DNA of 64,000 nucleotides, taken from the NCBI GenBank assembly GCA_018269055.1, contig JAFDVI010000024.1, forward strand, positions 186,001 through 250,000. The letters run 5' to 3'. Position numbers and translations under genes: made by a program. A model generated the notes under the pieces. The model saw nothing but the letters and a program-made list of their open reading frames with translations. It was not told where the DNA came from and did no database searches. Source of the stretch: Acidobacteriota bacterium (GTDB lineage Bacteria; Acidobacteriota; Blastocatellia; RBC074). Positions within the stretch are counted from its first letter, which is position 1. Each line of letters starts with the position of its first letter. Shown here piece by piece: positions 34,742-43,852 of this stretch.

Positions 34742-36481
34742 ATGGACACAACTGAGTTGAAGAGAACGAAAGGTATTATTGAGCCTTACGGCGGAAGTTT
34801 AATAGATCTTGTGGTACGCGGCGAAGAGCATGACGATCTTCTAGTCCACGCCGCTAACCTGCCACGCCTACAGCTTTCGGCGCGAAGCATTTGCGACCTA
34901 GAACTTTTAGCAACGGGTGGATTTTCTCCCTTGGACCGCTTCATGGGAGCCGCAGATTACGAGCACGTACTCGAAGAGATGCGCTTATCGAACGGCGTGC
35001 TATTCCCTCTGCCAATCACGCTAACTGTAGCGCGCGATGAGAGCCCATCCCTCAATGACGAGATTGCTCTTGCTGATCGGCATAACAATTTGCTTGCGGT
35101 AATGCGCATCGAAGAGGTGTATAGATGGGATAGAGATAAAGAAGCAAGGCTCATCTATGGTACGACTGATCTCCGCCATCCCCTCGTCGCCGAGATGCAT
35201 GCGTGGAGCGAGTTATGTGTCTCTGGCCCGGTTCGAGTGCTGTGCCTTCCGCGCCACTACGACTTTGTAGCCTTGCGTTTGACCCCGGATGAAGTGCGAC
35301 GAAGGTTGAAGACTATAGATCGGCCAAACGTCGTGGCCTTTCAAACGCGCAACCCTTTACACCGTGCTCACGAGGAGTTGGTCACACGAGCCGCGCGCGC
35401 CATCGACGGCACGCTTCTACTGCATCCAGTCGTTGGCCTCACTACTCCCGGCGACGTCGACTACTTCACACGCGTCCGCACCTACAAAGCGCTTGTTACT
35501 CGCTACTTCGAGCCCACGCGTACACTGCTGGCGCTGCTACCTCTAGCGATGCGTATGGCCGGACCACGAGAGGCACTGTGGCATGCCATCATTCGGCGGA
35601 ACTTCGGTGCGAACCACATCATTATTGGGCGCAACCACGCTAGCCCAGGCAGAGACTCGTACGGTCGCGAGTTCTATGGTCCATATGATGCGCAGGAACT
35701 CGTCGCGCGCCATAGCAGCGAGACGGGTGTTCAACCAGTGCCTTTTTCAGAAATGCTTTACTTGCCGGAGGATGATCGCTATGAGGAAGTTTCGCGTATC
35801 CCAGAGGGTAAACAAACAGCCTCAATTTCAGGAACGGAGGTCCGAGAGCACTACTTAAAAAAAGGATGTGCCCTGCCAAGTTGGTTCATACGGCCTGAAG
35901 TGGCAGAAATATTGGCCCAAGCATATCCGCCGCGCCATAGGCAAGGCTTCTGCGTTTGGTTCACTGGACTCTCAGGCGCGGGAAAATCCACGACGGCTGA
36001 AATCGTGACCATCCGACTAGCAGAGTATGGTAGGCAAGTAACTGTACTCGATGGTGACGTGGTCCGGACTCACCTATCAAAGGGCTTGGGTTTCAGTAAG
36101 GAAGATCGTGATATGAACATTCGACGCATTGGCTTCGTCGCGGCGGAGATTGTGCGACACGGCGGGGGCGTTGTCTGCGCAGCGGTTAGTCCCTACCGGG
36201 CGACGCGCAACGAGTGCCGAGCGATGGTAGGTAGTGAAGCCTTTATCGAAGTCTTCGTTGATACCCCGCTCGAAGTTTGCAAGCAGCGCGATCTGAAAGG
36301 GATGTACTTATTGGCGCAGGAGGGAAAAATCAAGAATTTCACAGGGATAGATGATCCATACGAGCCACCGCATAATCCTGAGATTACGATTGACACATTG
36401 GGTTGCACAGCTGAGGAAAACGCCGAACGTATTCTTGCCTACTTATGCGAGCATGGTTTCATCAATACCTCGCAAGAGTAG
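34742..36481 (+). CDS. Bifunctional ATP sulfurylase / APS kinase (PAPS synthesis)
   Basis: A 579-residue fusion that makes PAPS from sulfate in two ATP-using steps. Residues 1 to about 395 are the sulfurylase: a PUA-like start with 'LELLATGGFSPLDRFMGAAD', then 'VVAFQTRNPLHRAHEELVTR' (QTRNPLHRAH phosphate site) and 'IIIGRNHASPGRDSYGREFY' (GRNHASPG). Residues about 400-579 are the APS kinase: P-loop 'WFTGLSGAGKSTTAEI', 'VLDGDVVRTHLSKGLGFSKE' and 'PYRATRNECRAMVG'. Fusions of this order are known as SAT/CysC or PPS. No sulfite-reducing genes accompany it, so the PAPS most likely feeds the sulfotransferase at 27813. It may once have been the end of the biosynthetic run. The IS630 right end lies 40 bases upstream, so its promoter must be within that gap or the IS. 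Confidence 0.92.
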   Translation: MDTTELKRTKGIIEPYGGSLIDLVVRGEEHDDLLVHAANLPRLQLSARSICDLELLATGGFSPLDRFMGAADYEHVLEEMRLSNGVLFPLPITLTVARDESPSLNDEIALADRHNNLLAVMRIEEVYRWDRDKEARLIYGTTDLRHPLVAEMHAWSELCVSGPVRVLCLPRHYDFVALRLTPDEVRRRLKTIDRPNVVAFQTRNPLHRAHEELVTRAARAIDGTLLLHPVVGLTTPGDVDYFTRVRTYKALVTRYFEPTRTLLALLPLAMRMAGPREALWHAIIRRNFGANHIIIGRNHASPGRDSYGREFYGPYDAQELVARHSSETGVQPVPFSEMLYLPEDDRYEEVSRIPEGKQTASISGTEVREHYLKKGCALPSWFIRPEVAEILAQAYPPRHRQGFCVWFTGLSGAGKSTTAEIVTIRLAEYGRQVTVLDGDVVRTHLSKGLGFSKEDRDMNIRRIGFVAAEIVRHGGGVVCAAVSPYRATRNECRAMVGSEAFIEVFVDTPLEVCKQRDLKGMYLLAQEGKIKNFTGIDDPYEPPHNPEITIDTLGCTAEENAERILAYLCEHGFINTSQE

Positions 36482-36578
36482 GTTCATTTTGTCAGAAAAA
36501 TTCGCGCAAACCGAGAGCATTAAAGTTTATAAAGCGCGATATGGTGGTCAATCCCGAAGCAGATGCGAGCGCCGCCGC

Positions 36579-37390
36579 CTAGTTGACTCCGCAGATGGTG
36601 ACTGTCGTGACGCGATTCATGCCAACGGTGGCATGCCCTGCCCAGGCATTGGCCGCGGCGATCTGCCCTTGCGCATACACCCGATGCGCCTCGGTTGTTG
36701 CCTAAAGTAGATATCCTGATCGGCGACCTGGTCCTGCGCGGCTTTGGTTTGGTTGGCGATCAAGCCTTCGGCCGCTCGATTTAGCAAGAGTTGCTGGCCT
36801 TCGGCGCGGTTTTGAATCGAACTGTATTGCTGAGTCAGGCCATAAGTTGCGCTGCCGAGTTCGATCACCGAACCGGTTACTCGCCGGGCGAGCGTCTGTT
36901 TGTCGTTCCGATAGGCGAGCGCCGTACGAGCAGCCCCGCCCGGCCATTCCAATCCGGCGATCACTTTACCGCCCATGAGGTGCTGGGTGTCGACGGCACA
37001 GTTGGTTTCGATGTTGGCACTCTGCTGGTCGCGATTGATGATGAATTCATCGCTGCTCTGCGCGGCGCAAGTCTGAATGTCTCTCTTGCTCAAGTCGATC
37101 GCGGCGGAAGTGGAATTGACACCGAAGAGCATTCCGACCTGCGCCTCATAATCGCCTACGTGCGTGCCCTGTAGATTTGCCCAAGCGATGCGATCTGGGA
37201 GCCGTAGGCTGAAGTGATGGCCGCGATCTGCTTGGCGAAAGCGCCGAGATTGCCTGACTCGAAGCCCGATTCCACGCACGTCACTTTGGCGGTATACGCC
37301 CTTTGCGCCTGCACCCTCTTGGCCTGGTTCGTGATCGCCGCAGCCAATGGAAAAGTCCAATCAACATCGGCACTTCTAGAATCTGTATTA
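36579..37390 (-). pseudogene. Frameshifted gene of unknown function at the cargo/backbone junction
   Basis: Coding-like sequence over at least three frames: 'FPLAAAITNQAKRVQAQRAY', with 'KQIAAITSAYGSQIASLGQIYR' (to about 37170); then 'YEAQVGMLFGVNSTSAAIDL' and 'GLTQQYSSIQNRAEGQQLLL' with 'NQTKAAQDQVADQDIYF' (to about 36705); then 'TTEAHRVYAQGQIAAANAWA' and 'TTVTICGVN' ending at TAG 36579. It is rich in Ala and Gln, suggesting helices, and resembles in style the secreted helical proteins of conjugation systems (VirB5/TrbJ-like), but I see no diagnostic motif. The 5' end is missing. It lies between Sat-CysC (convergent) and the mobilisation genes (same strand), marking where cargo meets backbone. 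Confidence 0.45.
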
Positions 37391-37416
37391 TTGATTGCAA
37401 AACACCTGAATGTTTC

Positions 37417-40353
37417 TCAACGTTCCCGATCGATTTCATGAACTGTTTGGAGGAGCGGATCAACAGTGCGCCAATGGACTTCGCTTTGCGATCTGCTTAC
37501 CTCAGTCCTTAGAACTTCCTGCAAACTGTCAAAATGCCAATCCCGGTCAGCTTGAATCCTGATTGAAGAAACATCTCGGGTTGATCCCCTGGATCGAATC
37601 ACCATTTTTTCCGACTGAATCTCTGCGGCCACAACCAACGTCTCCTTATCGAATGACATTGCCAGTGATCGCTCAGATCCGGCGGCAACCGATCTCGCTG
37701 ATTGAGTCTGGAACTTCTGATGCGATACATCTGACTCCAGCACGAGGGGGCGACCCTGCTCGCGCACCATTTCAATATCCCGGCGCTGGACATCGAGCAG
37801 TTCAAAAGCACGATAGATATCTTCACGCGTTTGCGCGGCGTAACGATCAAGTTCCGCCAGCCTGCGCGCCTCAGCGGAGCTGAGTGAATCAGACGCTGAC
37901 TGAACGAATTGCTCATGTCCAGCCAACGTTCCCTGAAACAAAGCTTTGTTGCCGCCCTGAACTTCTGATTCTATCCGGCGGGAACGTGACCGTTCAGCGA
38001 CAAAGTCATTCCGGGCGGCGTGTGCGACGCTGGCTCTTTCCTGAAGCTGGTCCTGGATGTGGGCGATTGTTTCGCTGATCCGCACAGCTTCAGGCAAAGG
38101 ATTGCGGGCGAACGCTTCTTCCGGCACGAGACTCTGCCAGGCCAGATTTCTGGCGCGCTGGCGGATTTCCCGCTGCTGCGATTCAGGGAGGAGGGCGCGC
38201 GCTTCGGTAATGGTCAATCCGTCGCCGGTTCGCCCTGAAGCTGTTTTTTCAAATTCACTTTCGCGCTCAATCAATGCTTCATTCAGCAGGCGCCGCTCGA
38301 TGCTTCCCATCTTTGCCATGTATTCACGGAAGGTGCGATTTTCTCTGGGAATCGATCCGAAGGCGCGCGCGACCTGCGGTTCGGCAAGGCTGTCACCTCT
38401 GCTAAGCTCAGATTGTCTGGCTGACGGCGATCTCGCCAACTCTCTCTTTCGTCCTTCACTCAGTTCATAGAGATATGTTCGCTCGTGTGGTGGAATTCTT
38501 TGATTCAGCAAGTGAAGGTTTGCTTTGCTTTCCGCGTTCACAGTTTCGTTGAGAAGGCTTGCTTGAAAGTGCGCGATGGCTTTGGCTGTCGTCCTAGTTT
38601 TCAGTTCTTGCAAGATCGCTTTGAGAGCTTCGGATGGCGCTATCTTTCCTTCGCGAAGGTCGGCGGTTCTTACAGCGCGCGCGGTCCTTGACAGCCCATA
38701 ATTCAAACGCAGTTCGCGCATCTCAGGCGTGTGATGAACCGGCGCACGACCATTGAAAAGCAGATTTCGCTCCCAGAGATTCAATGGCGTCGCAGAGGGA
38801 GGCGGATACCTGTCTGGCGCAGCGCGATGTCGCCGCAATTCATCGCTTCGGCGCTCATTGATGCGCAGCAAATCAGCCGCGACGCGGCCAAGCGTTTCAG
38901 GAGTTGCGGCATTGAAGATTGCAGCGCGCGCATCACGGAAAGCAGATGAACGATTGAGTGCGCGCGTTTCCGGGTCGCGCAATCTCTCATCCACATAATT
39001 CTTGAGAAAGGCCCCAATTCTGCTGCGTTCATCGGCCTCGCGTTCCGTCAGCGCCAGCCTGACTTCGGGGCCTTCTTTGCCGGCCCAAGTTTGCAGCGAC
39101 AATTTCTCAGTTGCCGCAATCTTTACCATCGTCTCGTAAACCCTCACACTGCTCACGGGTAAACGAAACGCATTCTCTCCGACTCCACGTTCCGGCAAGC
39201 TTCCAAACAGTCGAGAGTGTGCGGCGCGATCAGACCGATCATCCGAAACATTCCTGCCCAATCCTTGCTTGAGCCGTCGAGCCAGATTTTCAACCTGACT
39301 GAGGCGTGCATCCTCGTAAGGTTCCAGTTCATTGCCAACTCGCGCAGCTTTCAATTCGCGCAAACGAAGGCGCTCCCTTTCACACAGTTGGAGCAATGTT
39401 CGTTGGCTTTCAAGATATTCTTCCTTGCTTATCGGGCGTTCAGAGGGCTCGCCTGCTGGCTTATCAGCAAGCTCTGCAAGTTTGCGCAGATATTCTGTGG
39501 GGTCAGGCCGGAACATCGCTCTATCAATCGCCTTGAAGAGCGCCTCGCGGCTGACGCCACGTTCAAGTCGGCGGTCAATTTCCGGGATCGTTAAGCTCAC
39601 CAGACGCTCTTTCTGTTCGTAGCGCAGCCCCGCGGGCAGACGCAGCGATTCATCGCGCAAATTGATTCGGCGTGCGGCCGTATTCAATCTGCCTTGGGAA
39701 ACATCATCTCCACGATCTTCCACTGCCCGAACGGTGTCCACGCTCTCGCGCGTTTCAAGCGTCGCCATCTCGGCGGCGATCGCCCGCATCTCTTCCAGTG
39801 TCCTCGCCAAGACTTCAGCTTTGTCGGTTTCATCCGCCTTGCGGAACCGACCTTCTCGTTCGCCGCGCCTGATCCGGTCGTAGTAGGTCTTGAAGACTGC
39901 GATTTGTGTGCGCGCATCCGCCGTTTCACCGCTAATGGCAAGCGCCAGTTCGTGAAATTCGCGCGCTCTTTCAATGTCGTCGATCTTTTCCAGCGCGTAA
40001 GACAAGGTCGTGATGAACGGCGTCTCGCGTTCATCGCTGACTTCGTATTCTTCCGCCGGGATGATCAACACTTCGCCCTTGATTCCGGCGCCGTGCTCGT
40101 ACAAATCGCGCATCGTCTGGCCGTGTTCGTTCAACCAGTTCGCTTGCTCGACCGGTGTTCGGTAATCCGGGTGATCCAGTTCACGCGATGCCAGCGCTGC
40201 GTATGAACCCCGCGCTTGCCGACGTTCCGTCTCTTCGGGTATAGGGCCGCGTTCGATGATTTCCTGCAGTAGTTCACGCCCGCCGAGCGAGGGATTGCGC
40301 GCGGCCAATTCCATCAACCTCAAATCCGAATTGAAGGTTTCTCTGTCGCTCAT
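37417..40353 (-). CDS. Large charged protein downstream of the relaxase, unknown
   Basis: A 978-residue hydrophilic protein, very rich in Arg, Glu, Ala and Leu, with long predicted helices and coiled coils throughout and no signal peptide or membrane segment. I recognise no catalytic motif. Readable landmarks are an N-terminal 'SLGGRELLQEIIERGPIPEE', a region near 330-380 ('QLCERERLRLRELKAARVGN') and a C-terminal 'LEVLRTEVSRSQSEVH'-like end. It starts 28 bases after the relaxase stop, so they form one operon. Similar giant helical proteins accompany MobA/MobL relaxases in mobilisable islands and may act as relaxosome scaffolds or as a separated relaxase tail. That role is inferred from position alone. 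Confidence 0.65.
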   Translation of the reverse strand: MSDRETFNSDLRLMELAARNPSLGGRELLQEIIERGPIPEETERRQARGSYAALASRELDHPDYRTPVEQANWLNEHGQTMRDLYEHGAGIKGEVLIIPAEEYEVSDERETPFITTLSYALEKIDDIERAREFHELALAISGETADARTQIAVFKTYYDRIRRGEREGRFRKADETDKAEVLARTLEEMRAIAAEMATLETRESVDTVRAVEDRGDDVSQGRLNTAARRINLRDESLRLPAGLRYEQKERLVSLTIPEIDRRLERGVSREALFKAIDRAMFRPDPTEYLRKLAELADKPAGEPSERPISKEEYLESQRTLLQLCERERLRLRELKAARVGNELEPYEDARLSQVENLARRLKQGLGRNVSDDRSDRAAHSRLFGSLPERGVGENAFRLPVSSVRVYETMVKIAATEKLSLQTWAGKEGPEVRLALTEREADERSRIGAFLKNYVDERLRDPETRALNRSSAFRDARAAIFNAATPETLGRVAADLLRINERRSDELRRHRAAPDRYPPPSATPLNLWERNLLFNGRAPVHHTPEMRELRLNYGLSRTARAVRTADLREGKIAPSEALKAILQELKTRTTAKAIAHFQASLLNETVNAESKANLHLLNQRIPPHERTYLYELSEGRKRELARSPSARQSELSRGDSLAEPQVARAFGSIPRENRTFREYMAKMGSIERRLLNEALIERESEFEKTASGRTGDGLTITEARALLPESQQREIRQRARNLAWQSLVPEEAFARNPLPEAVRISETIAHIQDQLQERASVAHAARNDFVAERSRSRRIESEVQGGNKALFQGTLAGHEQFVQSASDSLSSAEARRLAELDRYAAQTREDIYRAFELLDVQRRDIEMVREQGRPLVLESDVSHQKFQTQSARSVAAGSERSLAMSFDKETLVVAAEIQSEKMVIRSRGSTRDVSSIRIQADRDWHFDSLQEVLRTEVSRSQSEVHWRTVDPLLQTVHEIDRER

Positions 40354-40380
40354 GATTGCTATGACGCTTATGCGCGTTAC

Positions 40381-42723
40381 TCACCGTTCAAAACTCATCT
40401 CAGCCTGGCGATCAGCATCTCTGATGAATGGTGCGTCGCGTTTCAGATATAGAATCTCTTTGGTTTCTGACGGGTCGAGAGTGATTGCGCCTGGGAAGTC
40501 TCGACGCGGTTCCTCCAACGCCTCGTGATAGAACTTCGCGTAGTGTTCGCGAAGCGCCGGATCGTTCTCTTTGATGATCTGTAATTCGAGCCGGCTGATT
40601 TCACGAGCCGTGAATTGCGGGCGAGGATTGGGCTGCCCCGGATTCAACCGGACGAAATCCTGCTCATAGCTCCGGGCAGCATCGGCCAGAACGGCAAAAG
40701 CAGCTTGGTTCTGTTCGCGTTGTTGCTGAAGGCGCTCGCCGTATCTTTCGACCGCTGCCGCCACTTGTTGATACTTCTCGCTTCGGGTCAGCAAAGGTTT
40801 GAGAAGCTGCTCCAGCGGCGATTTCGGTTCAACGTCAGCCAGGCGGGAGAGCGTGATTTCCGGCCCGCGTCCTTCTTGCATAATCACAATCATCTGAGCG
40901 CGCCGTTCGTTGAATCTTTCCAGCCTTGCTTCGGACTCACGCAACTCAATTCCGGCCATCAGCTCGCGCGCGCTGGCGCGGCTGAATCGTTCGCGGGCAA
41001 TCTCCTTCGGGTCGCGTCGACTACGCGCGTCGTGTTCCCGCTCGATGGTCATTAGCGTTCGGTAAAACGCTGGATCGTGACGGCGAGCGGCGTGCGTCTC
41101 AAGTTCCCTCAAATCCTGTTCGGTAAAGAGTGGCGCCGGCATTTCGCGGCCTTCCTTGTGATGCCGCTCTTTCTCTCCGGCATAAATTTCATCAAGGGCT
41201 TTGACCACTTCAGCCCGGCGCTTTACCTCTTCTGAAAGCTTTGCGCGTTCGTCTGCAATCCGGCTGAGAATTTCTGCGCGTTGCGCGGTCAGCATTTCAA
41301 CTTTCTCGCGCGCCTTTTCACGATGATCGTCATTCCAATGAAGGCTTCGCGCGCCAATGAACTTTGCTTGATCAGACGCGGCAGCCATCGCTGATTCAAT
41401 TCCGGCCAGAGAAGTTTTCGTCTGACGTTCATCGTTGCCCACACTCCATTGCCGAAGGTGTTTTGTCTCTTCAAATCTAGCGGCGGTTTGCTGCTCCACC
41501 ATCAGGCGTGAACGCGCGACGAAACGCTGCGCTCGCAGCCGTCCTGTTTCCGGGACCAAACGCTTTGGCTCGCCTTTTTCAGCCGCCAGCGTGATGCGAA
41601 TCTCTTCCAGCGTTTTCAGCCTTTCCGCGTGACCGAGTGAAATCGCGCGGTTCTGCAACTGCGCCAAGTCGGCGCGCGAAAGGATTGGCGTCGGAATAAT
41701 CAGTCCGGCGCTTTCATATTTCTCTTTGATTGCAACTGATTCGCTGATGGCAGGCCGCGAAGCGGTGATGGCCTGTTGCAATTTCATCTCAAGAGCGTTG
41801 AGGTCGGCGAAGCGCGCGACGCGAATCTTTTTGATTATACCGCCAGACCTGCTGATCTCCTGCGCCGCAGCTTCGTGCTGCATTTGTGCGCGTACTTCGG
41901 CAGGCAGTTTGAATTTCATCTGCGCCGTCATCTGCCTGCCAATCGCGTCGGCCTTTTGACGCAGATCGAATTCAGAAACCAGTCGGCTCCGGCCCTGCGC
42001 ATCAACCATTCGATAACGTCGCCACTCGCCAAAGGCATCAGCCGCCCGCAGCGATTCCTGCAATTGCTCGATACGGTCAGCGGCGACCATCGCCTGGCCG
42101 AGCATTACACGCTCAGCACGCTCTTCTTGAAGCTTTCTTTGTTGATCGTTTGTGAATTGCCTGAAGTTCTGATCGAGGTGTTTTTCAAACGTCTGGCTGA
42201 ACAAACCGGGATTGATGATGCGCGTTCCGTCCGGCGCTTTATCCCAACTCACGCGCATTTCTTTGGGCAGCGTGTCCAGGCGTTTCGCGCGACCGGTATG
42301 CCGGTCAACATAGCCACGATGGATGAGTAGATGAACGTGCGGATTGTCGGTGTTGCGATGAATGCCGGCGACCCAGCGCAGCTTCTCGGCGTTGAGCGCA
42401 TCAGCCATCTCTTTCAATGTTCCGCGCGTCGTTTCACGAACTCCACTGAGCCGAGCTTCCTCATTTATTCCCAACCGATTGAAATCCTCTTCCCGGTGAA
42501 AGCTGATGACGAGATGCAGCACGTCATCTGTCTTCGGATCGCGCCCATCGCCGAGCAGACGGTTCGCCTGAGAATAGTTCAATCGCTCTTCTCTTTCTGA
42601 GAAAAGCTGGCGCGCCTCCTGGCCTTCGCGCGCTTCGTCGCGTTCACGCGTGGAAATGTAGCGAGCCGCCTGGCTGACGCCGCTGCCTCCCAGTCCTTTT
42701 TTGATGACGACGACAACTTTCAT
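40381..42723 (-). CDS. Relaxase, MobA/MobL-like (HUH endonuclease)
   Basis: A 780-residue protein whose first about 200 residues form a relaxase: 'VVVVIKKGLGGSGVSQAARY' at the start, 'DVLHLVISFHREEDFNRLG', and the metal-binding motif III 'WVAGIHRNTDNPHVHLLIHR' (H-x-N-PHVH) at about residues 118-137. This enzyme nicks oriT and carries the strand in transfer. A candidate catalytic Tyr is in 'ARYIST' near residue 22. The remaining 550 residues are long charged helices. It is preceded by an RHH protein gene on the same strand and followed by the 978-residue gene. No type IV secretion genes are in the window, so the island may be mobilisable rather than self-transmissible, or they lie further right. 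Confidence 0.85.
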   Translation of the reverse strand: MKVVVVIKKGLGGSGVSQAARYISTRERDEAREGQEARQLFSEREERLNYSQANRLLGDGRDPKTDDVLHLVISFHREEDFNRLGINEEARLSGVRETTRGTLKEMADALNAEKLRWVAGIHRNTDNPHVHLLIHRGYVDRHTGRAKRLDTLPKEMRVSWDKAPDGTRIINPGLFSQTFEKHLDQNFRQFTNDQQRKLQEERAERVMLGQAMVAADRIEQLQESLRAADAFGEWRRYRMVDAQGRSRLVSEFDLRQKADAIGRQMTAQMKFKLPAEVRAQMQHEAAAQEISRSGGIIKKIRVARFADLNALEMKLQQAITASRPAISESVAIKEKYESAGLIIPTPILSRADLAQLQNRAISLGHAERLKTLEEIRITLAAEKGEPKRLVPETGRLRAQRFVARSRLMVEQQTAARFEETKHLRQWSVGNDERQTKTSLAGIESAMAAASDQAKFIGARSLHWNDDHREKAREKVEMLTAQRAEILSRIADERAKLSEEVKRRAEVVKALDEIYAGEKERHHKEGREMPAPLFTEQDLRELETHAARRHDPAFYRTLMTIEREHDARSRRDPKEIARERFSRASARELMAGIELRESEARLERFNERRAQMIVIMQEGRGPEITLSRLADVEPKSPLEQLLKPLLTRSEKYQQVAAAVERYGERLQQQREQNQAAFAVLADAARSYEQDFVRLNPGQPNPRPQFTAREISRLELQIIKENDPALREHYAKFYHEALEEPRRDFPGAITLDPSETKEILYLKRDAPFIRDADRQAEMSFER

Positions 42724-42767
42724 CGCATTGATCGGCTGCTACTCACGGCGCGACCATCACCTTTTTC

Positions 42768-43328
42768 TCAACCATCCGACTGAGCCGCGTGTGGGAAGTC
42801 TCCGGGAAACTTCTGAATCAATTCGCGTGCCTGCTGCATCCCAGCTTCATCCTGAACCGCGAGTTGTTTTCTGATCTCTTCGGCGCTCACACCGTCCTTT
42901 TGCATGCCGATGGTCATCAGCACTTTCACAATGCTCTCCGTCACGGCTGAACGCCGCAGCAGATGTAATAGGAGCGCCAGTAGCAAGTCGCCGGTCTTTG
43001 CAGCGATGCCCGACTTCGCGTCGTCTTCGGATTGCGCCGTCGCAATCACCAATTGCTGACGAAGACTGGCGAAGTCCTTCAGCAACGGTTCGACGGCTTC
43101 GGCCACGGTCTCCTGATAGATTTTGCGAACGTGGTTTTCGCTCTCGTCTCGCCCCAGCGCGCGCAATCTGCGTTGGCGCAATGCCTCGTGGACAAGCTCT
43201 CGAATTACGTCGCTCCGGCTCTTTTCTTCGTCGCGCGAAAGGTTGCCGACCTCGCGCAGATCGTCCACGAAAAGTTTGGTCGTACTCGACGTGGAAGCTA
43301 CCAGTCTTGGCCTGTTCCGTATTGGCAT
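42768..43328 (-). CDS. Ribbon-helix-helix mobilisation accessory protein (MobC-like)
   Basis: A 186-residue protein. Residues about 15-50 look like a ribbon-helix-helix DNA-binding domain ('STTKLFVDDLREVGNLSRDE' then 'KSRSDVIRELVHEALRQRRL', strand then two helices). The rest is helical, with 'VEPLLKDFASLRQQLVIATA' and a C-terminal 'VSAEEIRKQLAVQDEAGMQQ'. RHH proteins upstream of relaxase genes bind oriT, help nicking and repress their own operon. It lies 45 bases upstream of the relaxase gene, and repeats that could be its operator are about 110-300 bases further upstream (43439-43625). Function by fold and position; no close family named. Confidence 0.7.
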   Translation of the reverse strand: MPIRNRPRLVASTSSTTKLFVDDLREVGNLSRDEEKSRSDVIRELVHEALRQRRLRALGRDESENHVRKIYQETVAEAVEPLLKDFASLRQQLVIATAQSEDDAKSGIAAKTGDLLLALLLHLLRRSAVTESIVKVLMTIGMQKDGVSAEEIRKQLAVQDEAGMQQARELIQKFPGDFPHAAQSDG

Positions 43329-43438
43329 TGCCAGTCCTCCATTTCTTCAATAGGTGATGTGTGTTTTGCGCCTTGCAATGGGCAACCAACGTGCCTGCGG
43401 TCTCCAGCTATCTTCAGTACCTGATTCATTTGGCGCAT

Positions 43439-43625
43439 CAGGTCTGCCCGGCAAGGACAATCGCAGACCTGAAAGACCTGACAACGCTTTTGGCGGCTTT
43501 GATTTGCGGGTACTGGTAGACCTGAGTGACTGCCCCACTTGTTAGCAGATGATTTGCTCTTAGGTGTACCAACCGCTTTTGCCGTCGCTCTGGAAAAATG
43601 TAGGGTCATTTTGAGGCAGGTCTGG
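43439..43625. promoter_or_regulatory. Candidate oriT / operator: cluster of AGACCTG repeats
   Basis: TCAGGTCTGC (43439-43448) and GCAGACCTGA (43463-43472) form a 10-bp perfect inverted repeat with a 14-base loop. AAGACCTGA follows at once (43473-43481), TAGACCTGA at 43517-43525, and the inverse CAGGTCTGG at 43617-43625. The cluster lies in the 520-base gap between the divergent mobilisation operon and the gene at 43853, the usual location for an origin of transfer and for RHH-protein binding. No nick site can be named from sequence alone. Confidence 0.5.
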
Positions 43626-43852
43626 TGAAATGTTGTCGGGGCCAATCACGCACTCGCGGCGGGCATTAATCTCTTCGCTAAGAGCGACTCTTGTGCTTCA
43701 AAACCCTCTGAGGTGACGTGATGAGTTGGTCTGATTCGAATGGAAATTGAAGGCGGGAAAACGCTGGTGGAATGGCTCTTGCTCAAGGGGAAGCGTCTTC
43801 AAATCCTGCGCAGGATTTGATCCCTAAAACCAACCATCGAGGAGATGAATTT

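Noticed and set aside
36617-37360. A single intact 247-codon minus-strand gene
   Set aside because: Similarity-like coding character moves between frames near 37170 and 36705, so it is better read as one frameshifted pseudogene (36579-37390).
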